A stretch of DNA of 34,031 nt from Vicingaceae bacterium. Lineage in GTDB: Bacteria; Bacteroidota; Bacteroidia; Flavobacteriales_E; Vicingaceae. The position numbers and the translations under genes were made by a program. Positions 24,076 through 32,541 of the stretch are shown piece after piece (position 1 is the first letter of the stretch; each line of letters starts with the position of its first letter). The notes below the pieces were generated by a model. It was not told where the DNA came from. It searched no databases and saw only the letters and a list, made by a program, of their open reading frames with translations. Where the stretch lies: contig JAQXDJ010000303.1 in assembly GCA_029251425.1 (NCBI GenBank), positions 1 to 34,031 of the forward strand, given 5' to 3'.

Positions 24076-24825
24076 ATGAAAAAGATAAAGGAAATATTAG
24101 GTGGTTTTTGGAAAATTTATGTTTTCCTGTGGTTTACTATTCTGCTTTTAATTTTATACCCTTTTTATTTAGCTTTTTTACTCACAGAAAAACACTTTAA
24201 TAAAGGGTTTAACTTGTTGCGATTCCATACAGGTTTACTAATGTACCTTTCTGGTATTTTTATTTCTGTTAAAAATAGACACTACATTAAAAAGGGGCAA
24301 GCTTATGTTATTACTCCTAACCATTCTTCATTTTTAGATATCATTATTTTATATCAAACCTTTACTCAATATTTTGTTTTTATGGGTAAAAAATCTTTAG
24401 CAACTGTTCCTGTTTTTAACATCTTTTTTAAGAAAATGAACATTCCTGTTGACAGAAGAAGTGCTCGAGATGGAAAACGTTCTATGGATAGATGTGGTAA
24501 AGAATTAGAAAAAGGGCACAGTGTTGTTATGTTTCCTGAGGGAACTATTTCTGCTAAAGTACCTGAGTTATTAAAATTCAAAAATGGTGCCTTTAAACTG
24601 GCTATAGAAAAACAAATACCGGTAATCCCGATTACTTTTTTCACCAATTATAAACGTTTAGAAATGGCTGGTTTATTTTCTGGGAAAGCTGGACCAGGAA
24701 TAGCGAAAGCTGTTATTCACGAACCAATTCCAACAATTGGTATGACAGAAGAAGATGTTCCGACTCTTAGAGACCAAGTCTTTCATATTATTAATGAAGA
24801 GCTTAAAAATTACGCTAACAAATAA
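24076..24825 (+). CDS. plsC: 1-acyl-sn-glycerol-3-phosphate acyltransferase
   Basis: This 249-residue membrane protein has one or two N-terminal helices (about 12-40 and 50-65) and the acyltransferase motifs: N-H83-SSFLD88 (HxxxxD), NIPVDRRSARDGKRS (motif II), MFPEGTIS (motif III) and IPVIPITF (motif IV). It adds the second acyl chain to lysophosphatidic acid in phospholipid synthesis. ATG 24076 is the start; the in-frame TTG at 24016 adds 20 residues unlike the family. It is divergent from trpS with 82 bp between. Confidence 0.92.
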   Translation: MKKIKEILGGFWKIYVFLWFTILLLILYPFYLAFLLTEKHFNKGFNLLRFHTGLLMYLSGIFISVKNRHYIKKGQAYVITPNHSSFLDIIILYQTFTQYFVFMGKKSLATVPVFNIFFKKMNIPVDRRSARDGKRSMDRCGKELEKGHSVVMFPEGTISAKVPELLKFKNGAFKLAIEKQIPVIPITFFTNYKRLEMAGLFSGKAGPGIAKAVIHEPIPTIGMTEEDVPTLRDQVFHIINEELKNYANK

Positions 24826-24955
24826 AGTTTAAAACTCCCCCATCAAAACAACCGATGGTTGATTAAAATCCTCCTTTAAAAAAGATATTAATCTGTTAAT
24901 CGTGTTTATTTATTGATTAAACTCTTAAGTTTACAGTTCATCAAAAATATAAGCT

Positions 24956-27070
24956 ATGAAAAAACTATTACTAAGTTCGCTTCTGCTAGGAGCAATATTA
25001 TATACTAGCAACCTATTTTCTCAAAATGAACTTCTTGAAAAAAGAACTCAAAGTGCCAAACATTATGAGTTGGAAAATGGAAGTTTTGTTGCTGAAGTAT
25101 CTGGTGGTTCTATTCACTATAAAGATAATGAAGGAAAATGGCAAGATATTAATTCTGAAATAACTCCTTCTAACAACCCTCAATACAACTATGAGAATAG
25201 TACTAACAACTTAAGAAGTTATTACTCTAATAGTGGTGTTTTAATAAATGTTGCTGCTGGTAACATTAAAATTGGAGTGAACCCTTCACTTGTATTAATA
25301 AATAGCAGCAATGAGGAAGAAATGATTGAAGCACAATCACATTCTATAGGTATAGTTAGCGGTAGCACTATTGTATATAAAAATGCATTCTTATCTGGAG
25401 ACATAGAATACATTGTTGAAAATGATAAAGTAAAAAACAATCTAATTTTAAACAATATTCCTCTTCAGGTTGTAAACAAAAATGGTTTTCTAGGTTTTTC
25501 TGAAAACATAGTACTTCCTAAAGGGTGGTACATTACTCACAAAGGAAATAAAATTAACAATTCAGAAATAATAAACGGACAGCTGGTTATAAACGATAAA
25601 GATAATAATGCAGCAATAATTATTCCTTCTCCTGAAGTTTTTGACGCTAATATCAATTCTGAAGATGGGTTAAATCAAAACAACTCTGCTTATAAAGTTA
25701 TTAAAAACAGTAAGGGGTATCAAATAATAACAATGGTTCCTTTATCATGGTTAAAAAATTCAGCTAGAGTTTATCCTGTAAAAATAGATCCAACAGTTAC
25801 ACTTCCTGGAACACTGGGGGGATGGCAAAATAGCGCACCTGCATTTGTTGATAATAATGGCTTTGTATTTACAGGCACCTTAACAGCTCAGGACTATAGA
25901 GGTTGGGTTCAGTTCGATATTTCATCAATCCCATCAGGAAATGGAATTAGCTTAGTGGAAACAGAACTTGAAATGAATGGTACAGGTAATGCCGCTTTTT
26001 CAGAAATAATTAACATTAATGATGTTACAGGAACAAAAGGTATATATGGAGCTGTTGATACTTCCGCATATACAGATTTTGGAAATGGGCTTTATACTTC
26101 TTTCACTGCTTTAGCTACAGGAGCTTACGGTTATTATGATTTAGGAACAAGCGCTATCACAAACTTAGCTGCGGACCTCCCTTCTGGAACGTTTCAGTAT
26201 GCAACAGAGATTGTTGCTCCTACTACCTGGAAAAGATTTCAGGCAAACAATTGTAACTTAAGAGTTACATATGCTCCATGTACGAGTTCAACTTCAGGAA
26301 CTTTAGATTCTACTATTTGTAATGGTGATTCTGTTATATTTAATGGTGTTACTTATAATGGAATCAACAATTCGGGGGTAGATACGATAGCCTCTTATAC
26401 TGGATGTGATTCTATTGTTACAATTACAATAACAGAACTACTCCCTATAACCGGAACATTAGATTCTGCTATTTGTGAAGGAGCCTCTTTTATATTTAAT
26501 GGTACAACCTATAATGCTTCAAACAATACTGGAGTTGAAACATTAACAGCTGCTAGCGGTTGTGATTCTTTAGTTACTGTAACTGTTTCAGCATTAATTG
26601 ATACTTCAACAACAACTAATAATAATACTATTTCATCAAATGCAACAACAGGTGCAAGTTATGAATGGATTGATTGTGGTTCTGGGAATGCTATAGTGCC
26701 TGCTGAAACAAACCAAAATTTTACTGCAAATGCTAATGGAGATTATGCTGTAATTGTTACTATTGGAAGTTGCTCAGACACTTCAGCTTGTGTTAATATT
26801 GCAACAGTTGGACTTAATGAAAATAGTTTAAATTCTAATATTTTACTTTATCCAAACCCAAGTAATGATAATGTTAATATTAATTTTGGACAAGCATTAA
26901 ACAATGGTTCTGTTGTTATTTCTGATATAACTGGGAAAGAAGTTTATGGTATTACAGACTTAAACAAACAAGTTTTAAACTTAGACATCAAACATTTTAG
27001 TAGAGGTGTTTATTTTGTTAAAGTTCTGAATAACAACGAACAAAAAGTGATTAAATTGATCAAACAATAA
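24956..27070 (+). CDS. Large secreted adhesin-like protein with T9SS sorting domain
   Basis: The 704 residues have a signal peptide (MKKLLLSSLLLGAILYTSNLFSQ). The N-terminal domain (about 35-270: FVAEVSGGSIHYKDNEGKWQ) resembles the leading part of large wall or Rhs-type surface proteins. A jelly-roll-like domain follows (about 280-440: RGWVQFDISSIPSGNGI), then two 52-residue repeats (about 445-550) each with TLDSxIC ... FNG.TYN ... GCDS(I/L)VT(I/V)T, an Ig-like segment, and a type A T9SS sorting domain (ILLYPNPSNDNVNINFG to the end). It is probably displayed on the cell surface; the ligand is unknown. A bidirectional terminator follows. Confidence 0.8.
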   Translation: MKKLLLSSLLLGAILYTSNLFSQNELLEKRTQSAKHYELENGSFVAEVSGGSIHYKDNEGKWQDINSEITPSNNPQYNYENSTNNLRSYYSNSGVLINVAAGNIKIGVNPSLVLINSSNEEEMIEAQSHSIGIVSGSTIVYKNAFLSGDIEYIVENDKVKNNLILNNIPLQVVNKNGFLGFSENIVLPKGWYITHKGNKINNSEIINGQLVINDKDNNAAIIIPSPEVFDANINSEDGLNQNNSAYKVIKNSKGYQIITMVPLSWLKNSARVYPVKIDPTVTLPGTLGGWQNSAPAFVDNNGFVFTGTLTAQDYRGWVQFDISSIPSGNGISLVETELEMNGTGNAAFSEIININDVTGTKGIYGAVDTSAYTDFGNGLYTSFTALATGAYGYYDLGTSAITNLAADLPSGTFQYATEIVAPTTWKRFQANNCNLRVTYAPCTSSTSGTLDSTICNGDSVIFNGVTYNGINNSGVDTIASYTGCDSIVTITITELLPITGTLDSAICEGASFIFNGTTYNASNNTGVETLTAASGCDSLVTVTVSALIDTSTTTNNNTISSNATTGASYEWIDCGSGNAIVPAETNQNFTANANGDYAVIVTIGSCSDTSACVNIATVGLNENSLNSNILLYPNPSNDNVNINFGQALNNGSVVISDITGKEVYGITDLNKQVLNLDIKHFSRGVYFVKVLNNNEQKVIKLIKQ
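26297..26600 (+). repeat. Two tandem 156-bp coding repeats in the T9SS protein
   Basis: Units begin at 26297 (GGAACTTTAGATTCT) and 26453 (GGAACATTAGATTCT), a period of 156 bp or 52 residues. They share TLDS-x-IC, FNG-x-TYN and GCDS. The DNA copies have diverged, so this is a protein repeat rather than a recent duplication. Confidence 0.75.
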
Positions 27071-27092
27071 TCAATACTTTTTAATAATAAAC

Positions 27093-27125
27093 AAAAGAGG
27101 CTATGATTATCATAGCCTCTTTTTA
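27093..27125. terminator. Bidirectional intrinsic terminator between the T9SS protein gene and rnc
   Basis: A perfect 11-bp stem (AGAGGCTATGA, loop TTA, TCATAGCCTCT) is flanked by AAA on the left and TTTTT on the right. It can end the plus-strand gene stopping at 27070 and the minus-strand acpP-fabF-rnc operon stopping at 27149. Confidence 0.9.
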
Positions 27126-27148
27126 TGCAATATTAATTATTAATCTAA

Positions 27149-27847
27149 CTACTTCTCAATCTCTTTATAAAACTGTTCTGAAGCAATCTGTTCGGCTTGT
27201 TTTTTTGTAAATGCTTCCCCTCGACCTTTCAACTCTTCATTAACAATTAATTCTGCCAAATACAATCTTCCGCTTTTTTGTTCTTGTTCTGAAATTTTAA
27301 ATTCAAAATTGAGTTTCTCTTTCTGACACCATTCAATTACACGGCTTTTAAAATCCGATTCTGTTTGAATTAAGGCTTCAACATCAATATGGTTTTGAAG
27401 TAACCTTTGTTCAATAAATTTTTGGGCAATTTCATACCCTTTATCTAAAAATATAGCTCCAATTAGTGCTTCTAAAGCATCGCCATAAACAGATTTTGAA
27501 GCTCTTTCTAAATTTGATTGCATTAATTCTTGCAAACCAATTTTTACTCCCAAATTATTGAGTGTTTTTCGGCTAACCAGCCTAGATCGAAGCTTAGTTA
27601 AATAACCTTCGTCTTGTTTCGGAAATTTATGATAAATATTATTGGAAATAACGCTATCGAGAACAGCGTCTCCTAAAAACTCGAGCCTTTCGTTACTTTC
27701 GAAAGGCTCAAGTTTGTTATTTTGTATGATTGATTTGTGTAAAAAAGCCTGCTTATAAATCGAAATCTGATCGGGATAAACCCCTGTTATACGCTCAATA
27801 ATTTCAGCATATTCATCTTTTTTTCGAAAGACTTTTTTTAAAAACAA
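27149..27847 (-). CDS. rnc: Ribonuclease III
   Basis: This 232-residue protein has an endonuclease domain with the signature NERLEFLGDAVLD and the second acidic pair in YGDALEALIGAIFLD, then a double-stranded RNA-binding domain (about 160-230: DFKSRVIEWCQKEKLNFEFK, GRGEAFTKKQAEQIASEQFY). It cuts double-stranded RNA in rRNA and mRNA processing. The frame has no ATG near its start; TTG 27847 directly follows the fabF stop codon, so translation is probably coupled to fabF. A 16-bp perfect RNA helix lies inside its own coding sequence at 27677-27715. It is the last gene of the acpP-fabF-rnc operon, and a terminator follows. Confidence 0.95.
   Translation of the reverse strand: MFLKKVFRKKDEYAEIIERITGVYPDQISIYKQAFLHKSIIQNNKLEPFESNERLEFLGDAVLDSVISNNIYHKFPKQDEGYLTKLRSRLVSRKTLNNLGVKIGLQELMQSNLERASKSVYGDALEALIGAIFLDKGYEIAQKFIEQRLLQNHIDVEALIQTESDFKSRVIEWCQKEKLNFEFKISEQEQKSGRLYLAELIVNEELKGRGEAFTKKQAEQIASEQFYKEIEK
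27677..27715 (-). promoter_or_regulatory. 16-bp hairpin inside the rnc coding sequence
   Basis: The rnc mRNA contains AAACUUGAGCCUUUCG, a 7-nt loop (AAAGUAA), and CGAAAGGCUCGAGUUU. All 16 positions pair, one as U-G. It covers the codons for NKLEPFESNERLEF, just before the catalytic signature. It could be a target for autocleavage by RNase III. Confidence 0.5.
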
Positions 27848-29101
27848 TTATGCTTCGTATTTCTTAAACAGAACAGAAGCATTATGTCCACCAAATCCAA
27901 AAGTATTACTTAATGCAGCTCTAACTTCTCTCTTTTGAGCCTTATTAAACGTAAAGTTTAATTTAGGGTCAAAAGATTCATCATCATTAAAATGATTAAT
28001 CGTTGGAGGAACAATGTTTTCTTTTACTGCCATTAAGGCTGCAATAGACTCTAACGCACCTGCTGCACCTAATAAGTGACCAGTCATTGATTTTGTAGAA
28101 CTAATGTTTAGGTTGTACGCGTGGTCTCCAAACACTCTTAATATCGCTTGAGACTCTGCAACATCTCCTAAAGGTGTAGATGTTCCATGTACGTTAATAT
28201 AATCAACTTCATCAGCAGACATTCCTGCATCTTCTAAAGCATTTTTCATTACATTAGTTGCTCCTAACCCTTCAGGATGTGGTGCAGTCATATGGTGAGC
28301 ATCAGCAGACATTCCTCCACCCACTATTTCACCGTAAATTTTTGCTCCACGTGCAATTGCATGTTCGTACTCTTCTAAAATTAAAGCTGCTCCACCTTCA
28401 CCCATTACAAAACCATCTCTTTCCTTATCAAAAGGGCGAGAAGCTGTACTCGGGTCGTCATTCCTAGTAGAAAGTGCATGCATTCCATTAAATCCACCCA
28501 TTCCTGCTTCGTAAATTGAAGCTTCAGAACCACCAGAAACAAAAACATCTGCCTTACCTAAACGAATGTAGTTAAATGCATCAATTAAAGCATTTGTTGA
28601 AGAAGCACATGCTGCAACTGTTGTAAAGTTTGGACCTCTAAATCCATATTCCATAGAAATTAATCCCGATGCAATATCTGCAATCATTTTAGGAATAAAG
28701 AATGGATTAAACCTTGGAGTACCATCTCCACTAACAAAATTTGTTACTTCATCTTGGAACGTTTTAATTCCACCAATTCCAGAACCCCAAATCACTCCAA
28801 CTCTATCTTTGTTAACAGCTTCTATATCTAATTTAGAATCTTCAACAGCTTCTTTTGATGCAATTAATGCAAACTGTGTGTAAGGGTCAATTTTACGTCC
28901 TTCTTTTCTATCAAAGTAATCAGCAACATTGTAATCTTTTACCTCACAAGCAAATTGTGTTTTAAATTTTGATGCGTCAAACCTTGTAATAGGAGCACAC
29001 CCACTAACACCTGCTTTTAAATTTTTCCATGTCTCAGGGAAGGTTTTACCTAAAGGAGTAATTGCTCCTAGCCCTGTTACTACAACTCTTTTTAATTCCA
29101 T
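27848..29101 (-). CDS. fabF: 3-oxoacyl-[acyl-carrier-protein] synthase II
   Basis: This 417-residue condensing enzyme of fatty-acid elongation has the usual Cys-His-His set: C165 in TVAACASSTNALIDA, His in INVHGTSTPLGD and His in STKSMTGHLLGAAGALES. The start RVVVTGLGAITPLG and end ALSNTFGFGGHNAS are typical. It joins malonyl-ACP to the growing acyl-ACP, so the acpP gene 88 bp upstream encodes its partner. rnc begins right after its stop. A long hairpin lies between acpP and this gene. Confidence 0.97.
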   Translation of the reverse strand: MELKRVVVTGLGAITPLGKTFPETWKNLKAGVSGCAPITRFDASKFKTQFACEVKDYNVADYFDRKEGRKIDPYTQFALIASKEAVEDSKLDIEAVNKDRVGVIWGSGIGGIKTFQDEVTNFVSGDGTPRFNPFFIPKMIADIASGLISMEYGFRGPNFTTVAACASSTNALIDAFNYIRLGKADVFVSGGSEASIYEAGMGGFNGMHALSTRNDDPSTASRPFDKERDGFVMGEGGAALILEEYEHAIARGAKIYGEIVGGGMSADAHHMTAPHPEGLGATNVMKNALEDAGMSADEVDYINVHGTSTPLGDVAESQAILRVFGDHAYNLNISSTKSMTGHLLGAAGALESIAALMAVKENIVPPTINHFNDDESFDPKLNFTFNKAQKREVRAALSNTFGFGGHNASVLFKKYEA

Positions 29102-29133
29102 TAAGAAATTGATTAAAACTTGTTTGTATAAAG

Positions 29134-29167
29134 TGAAATAGCCTTGAATAAATTCAAAGCTATTTCA
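29134..29167 (-). promoter_or_regulatory. Stable hairpin in the acpP-fabF intergenic RNA
   Basis: The transcript has UGAAAUAGCUUUGAA, loop UUUA, and UUCAAGGCUAUUUCA: 15 continuous pairs, one of them U-G. No T-run follows (CTTTATAC), so it is not a classical terminator. It may be a processing or stability element that sets different acpP and fabF levels. Confidence 0.5.
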
Positions 29168-29189
29168 TTAAACCTATAAGAAACGCTTA

Positions 29190-29426
29190 TTATTTTGCGT
29201 TTTCTGTAATGTAATTTACAGCATCTCCAACTGTAGCAATTTTTTCTGCTTGATCATCTGGAATTGCAATATTGAATTCTTTTTCGAATTCCATAATTAA
29301 CTCAACTGTATCTAATGAATCAGCTCCTAAATCATTTGTGAAGCTTGCTTCATTTGTTACTTCGTTCTCGTCAACTCCTAATTTATCAACGATAATTGCT
29401 TTTACACTTCCTGCGATATCTGACAT
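29190..29426 (-). CDS. acpP: Acyl carrier protein
   Basis: This is a 78-residue acidic protein with the phosphopantetheine attachment site S37 in [21 protein letters not shown]. Length and sequence are those of the primary fatty-acid ACP. It leads the acpP-fabF-rnc operon. A near -7 element (TTTCTTTG) with TTG 20 bp upstream precedes it. Confidence 0.97.
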   Translation of the reverse strand: MSDIAGSVKAIIVDKLGVDENEVTNEASFTNDLGADSLDTVELIMEFEKEFNIAIPDDQAEKIATVGDAVNYITENAK

Positions 29427-29455
29427 ATTCTATTTTTTTAATGTTTTATAAGGTG

Positions 29456-29463
29456 CAAAGAAA
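29456..29463 (-). promoter_or_regulatory. Likely -7 promoter element (TTTCTTTG) of acpP-fabF-rnc
   Basis: On the minus strand TTTCTTTG has one mismatch to TAnnTTTG. TTG (complement of 29484-29486) lies 20 bp upstream, the usual spacing for the Bacteroidota -33 element. The leader would be about 25 nt. Confidence 0.5.
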
Positions 29464-29497
29464 ATTATTTATCTCAACATAATCAAATAATTTTCGA

Positions 29498-30160
29498 TTA
29501 TTTGTAAACAACGCATAGTTCATTTAATTTTTTTCGATGTATATCTGGTACTTCTGCATTTTTAGCAGGGTGCCCAACGGGTAGTAATAAATATGCTCTT
29601 TCGTTCTCTGGCCTGTTTAATATTTTACCTAAAAAGTTCATAGGACTAGGCGTATGGGTTAGAGTAACCAGCCCTGCATTGTGTATTGCTGAGATTAACA
29701 TCCCACATGCTATACCTATAGACTCGTTTACATAATAGTTATTTCTTTTCTCTCCATCTACTGTTTCGTGAACTCTTTTAAATACTACTATTATATAAGG
29801 TGCTATTTCAATAAATGGTTTTTCCCAGGTTGTTCCTAATGGAGCAAGGTCTTCTTTCCACCTTTCACTCATTCTACTTCCGTAACTCTTTTTTTCTTCT
29901 ACCTCAGCAGCTTCTCTAATTTTAGATTTAAGCTCAGGATTAGAAACTAAACAAAAAGTCCAAGGTTGTTTGTGCGCTCCAGAAGGTGCTGTTCCAGCAG
30001 TTTTTATAATGTTTTCTATTACCTCAATATCAATATCTCTATCTGAATATTCTCTTACAGACCTTCTTTCATCTAATTGCTCATAAAATGTTTTACTCTT
30101 TTCTAGCTGCTCTTCGTTTGTTAATTCTTTTTGCGTATAAGGAATAAATTTATGTGGCAT
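29498..30160 (-). CDS. Iodotyrosine deiodinase-like nitroreductase-family flavoenzyme
   Basis: This 220-residue protein has the nitroreductase fold: RRSVREYS and TAGTAPSGAHKQPWTF bind FMN. It is closest to iodotyrosine deiodinase (IYD) rather than general nitroreductases. The lid segment AEVEEKKSYGSRMSERWKED continues into TTWEKPF, giving E89, Y93 and K114 with the same spacing as human E157, Y161 and K182, which clamp the amino-acid part of halotyrosine. TLTHTPSPMNFL and LLLPVGHPAKNAEVPDIHRK are also typical. IYD enzymes reductively remove iodine, bromine or chlorine from tyrosine; bacterial members (for example in Haliscomenobacter) have this activity. It has no membrane anchor, so it is cytoplasmic. 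The natural substrate is inferred. Confidence 0.82.
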   Translation of the reverse strand: MPHKFIPYTQKELTNEEQLEKSKTFYEQLDERRSVREYSDRDIDIEVIENIIKTAGTAPSGAHKQPWTFCLVSNPELKSKIREAAEVEEKKSYGSRMSERWKEDLAPLGTTWEKPFIEIAPYIIVVFKRVHETVDGEKRNNYYVNESIGIACGMLISAIHNAGLVTLTHTPSPMNFLGKILNRPENERAYLLLPVGHPAKNAEVPDIHRKKLNELCVVYK

Positions 30161-30203
30161 GTTCTCTAATTTTAACTTTTGAAAAAATGAAATTAATAAA
30201 TCT

Positions 30204-30776
30204 ATGACACGTATCGCAATTTTTGCTTCAGGAAGTGGTTCAAATGCTGAAAATATCTTTAATTATTTTAAAGAAAGTGACAATGTTGAGGTTTCATTAA
30301 TATTAACCAACAACCCCAGTGCTTTTGTTATAGAAAGGGCTAAAAATATGAATGTGACTTCTCATGTTTTTACAAAATCCGACTTTTTAAATACTGATGA
30401 AATTTTACATATTTTAGCAAAAAACAATGTAAATCTGATTGTTTTAGCTGGTTTTTTGCTAAAAATACCCGAAAACCTAATAAAAAAATTTTCTAATAAA
30501 ATTGTAAATATACACCCTGCTTTATTACCAAAATATGGAGGAAAAGGCATGTATGGTGACAATGTTCATAAAGCAGTAGTTGCAAATAAAGAAACAGAAT
30601 CAGGAATAACCATTCATTTTGTAAACGAACATTACGATGAAGGAAAAATTATTTTTCAAGCAAAATGTACTGTTTTAGAAAATGACACTTACGAAAATGT
30701 AGCAGCCAAAGTACATAAATTAGAATATGAACACTTTCCTAAGGCAATTAATCAACTAATTAAAAAGCAGATTTAA
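30204..30776 (+). CDS. purN: Phosphoribosylglycinamide formyltransferase
   Basis: The 190 residues include the phosphate-binding start IAIFASGSGSNAENIF, LVLAGFLLKIPENLI, the catalytic Asn/His in VNIHPALLPKYGGKGMYG and Asp in HYDEGKIIFQ. It transfers the formyl group of 10-formyl-THF to GAR, one step after PurD, whose gene is 19 kb away. The last 17 bp overlap the end of pheS on the other strand. Confidence 0.96.
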   Translation: MTRIAIFASGSGSNAENIFNYFKESDNVEVSLILTNNPSAFVIERAKNMNVTSHVFTKSDFLNTDEILHILAKNNVNLIVLAGFLLKIPENLIKKFSNKIVNIHPALLPKYGGKGMYGDNVHKAVVANKETESGITIHFVNEHYDEGKIIFQAKCTVLENDTYENVAAKVHKLEYEHFPKAINQLIKKQI

Positions 30777-31788
30777 ATTGTTCTAAGAAACGAACATCTC
30801 CTTCAGAATATAACCTTAAATCGTTCACTTTATATTTTAACATAGCAATACGTTCAACACCCATTCCAAAAGCAAATCCTGAATATTTTTTAGAGTCAAT
30901 TCCGCAATTTTCTAAAACATTAGGGTCAACCATTCCGCAACCCATAATCTCTAAATAACCGGTATATTTACATACATTGCACCCTTTGCTATTACAAACA
31001 GAGCATGAAACATCCATTTCGGCACTTGGTTCTGTAAACGGAAAGTATGATGGTCTTAACCTGATTTTTGTTTCCTCACCAAACATCTCTTTAGCAAAGT
31101 ACATTAGCGTTTGTTTTAAATCTGCAAACGAAACATTTTCAGCAATATAAAGTCCTTCAACTTGGTGGAAAAAACAATGCGCTCTGGCAGAAATTGCTTC
31201 GTTTCTATAAACTCTCCCTGGAGATAATGTTCGAATTGGAGGTTTTGTATTCTCCATAATTCTTACCTGTACCGAAGATGTATGTGTTCTCAACGCAATT
31301 TCATCATCTCCATCAGAATCTACAAAAAAGGTGTCTTGCATATCCCTTGCAGGGTGCTCTGGCGGGAAATTTAATGCTGAAAAATTATGCCAATCATCTT
31401 CTACTTCTGGCCCTTCAGAAACAGTAAAACCTATTCTAGAAAAAATATCAATTATTTCATTTCTAACAATAGAAATAGGATGCCTGCTTCCTAACTGCAC
31501 AGGTGTTCCAGTTCTTGTTAAATCTAAATCATTATCCGCAGAAACATCTCCTCCTGCCAATTTTGACTTAAATTCATCTAACTTGTCTTGAGCTTTAACT
31601 TTTAAAGTGTTGATAAGCTGTCCAACCTCTTTCTTCTCCTCATTAGGTACATTTCTAAAATCGGCAAATAGCCCTTTTATTTTACCTTTACTCCCTAATA
31701 ATTGGATTCTAAAATCTTCTAATTGCTCTTTACTTTCTGCTTTAAAGTTTTCAACCTCATCTAGCAGCTCTTCTATTTTATCTTTCAT
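30760..31788 (-). CDS. pheS: Phenylalanine-tRNA ligase alpha subunit
   Basis: The 342 residues begin with the coiled-coil tRNA-binding arm (about 1-85), followed by the class II core: HPISIVRNEIIDIFSRIGF (motif 1), CFFHQVEGLYI (motif 2) and GFAFGMGVERIAMLKY (motif 3). FPFTEPSAEMDVSC is followed by a four-cysteine insert (CSVCNSKGCNVCKYTG), as in many bacterial PheS proteins. It needs PheT, which is not in this window. The stop overlaps purN and the start is 5 bp after the cyclophilin gene on the same strand. Confidence 0.97.
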   Translation of the reverse strand: MKDKIEELLDEVENFKAESKEQLEDFRIQLLGSKGKIKGLFADFRNVPNEEKKEVGQLINTLKVKAQDKLDEFKSKLAGGDVSADNDLDLTRTGTPVQLGSRHPISIVRNEIIDIFSRIGFTVSEGPEVEDDWHNFSALNFPPEHPARDMQDTFFVDSDGDDEIALRTHTSSVQVRIMENTKPPIRTLSPGRVYRNEAISARAHCFFHQVEGLYIAENVSFADLKQTLMYFAKEMFGEETKIRLRPSYFPFTEPSAEMDVSCSVCNSKGCNVCKYTGYLEIMGCGMVDPNVLENCGIDSKKYSGFAFGMGVERIAMLKYKVNDLRLYSEGDVRFLEQFKSAF

Positions 31789-31793
31789 TGCGC

Positions 31794-32462
31794 TTATTTA
31801 ACAATTTTCATTGTCATTTTAACATCTTCTTTTGGTCTGTCAGCCCTACCTTTTGCAACAGCTGCAATTTTATCTATCACATCAAACCCTTCTATCACCT
31901 CTCCAAAAACGGTGTAATTCATATCTAACTGAGGAGTTCCCCCCTCTGTTTCATAAACTTTAATTTGCTCATCGGTATATGTAGCTCCAGACCTTTTACC
32001 CATTCCTTCTAAATTTTTTCTATCATATTTTTTACCTTGTACAATATAAAACTGAGAACCAGAAGATGCTTTTTGTGGATTAATTCCATCTCCCATTCTT
32101 GCAGCAGATAAAGCCCCTCTTTTATGGTAAAAGTGCTTATTAAATTCTGCAGGAACTGTATAGCCTGGCCCACCATTTCCTAACATCTGCCCTTTTTTAG
32201 CTGTTTTAGAGTCTGGGTCTCCTCCCTGAATCATAAAACCTTGTATAACCCTATGAAACAAAGTCCCATCATAAAAACCATCCTTTACTAATTTTATAAA
32301 ATTATCGCGATGTTTTGGCGTCTCATTGTAAAGAACAAGGGTCATCTCTCCATAAGAAGTTGAAATTAAAACTTTAGTTTGTTTTTTTGCTTTTTGTGAA
32401 AACCCGCTAATACTAAAAAATAGCATTGCAATTAAGGCTGTAGAAAATATTTTCTTTGTCAT
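31794..32462 (-). CDS. Periplasmic cyclophilin-type peptidyl-prolyl isomerase
   Basis: The 222 residues have a signal peptide (MTKKIFSTALIAMLFFSISGFSQ) and a cyclophilin domain with active-site sequence LFHRVIQGFMIQGGDP (catalytic Arg), a SGSQFYIVQG strand and NYTVFGEVIEGFDVIDKIA. An insert of about 35 residues (YDRKNLEGMGKRSGATYTDE) is usual in Bacteroidota members. It helps fold secreted proteins by turning X-Pro bonds. It leads an operon with pheS. Confidence 0.93.
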   Translation of the reverse strand: MTKKIFSTALIAMLFFSISGFSQKAKKQTKVLISTSYGEMTLVLYNETPKHRDNFIKLVKDGFYDGTLFHRVIQGFMIQGGDPDSKTAKKGQMLGNGGPGYTVPAEFNKHFYHKRGALSAARMGDGINPQKASSGSQFYIVQGKKYDRKNLEGMGKRSGATYTDEQIKVYETEGGTPQLDMNYTVFGEVIEGFDVIDKIAAVAKGRADRPKEDVKMTMKIVK

Positions 32463-32472
32463 GATTAATTAG

Positions 32473-32480
32473 TATCTTTG
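32473..32480 (+). promoter_or_regulatory. -7 promoter element (TATCTTTG) of the 32542 lipoprotein gene
   Basis: TATCTTTG matches TAnnTTTG exactly. ATG 32542 is 61 bp downstream, so the leader would be about 55 nt, the longest predicted here. No -33 TTG at the normal spacing. Confidence 0.4.
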
Positions 32481-32541
32481 TTAGCTACAATATTAAGAAA
32501 TTCTGCCTTAAAATAGGCTTAGACTTGTTAAAAATAGAAAA

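Noticed and set aside
24826-24955. CAACC-GAT-GGTTG hairpin after plsC as a terminator
   Set aside because: The stem is only 5 bp and the following sequence lacks a T-run.
26297-26600. Tandem repeats as a mobile or regulatory element
   Set aside because: They are in frame, encode matching 52-residue domains and belong to the T9SS protein.
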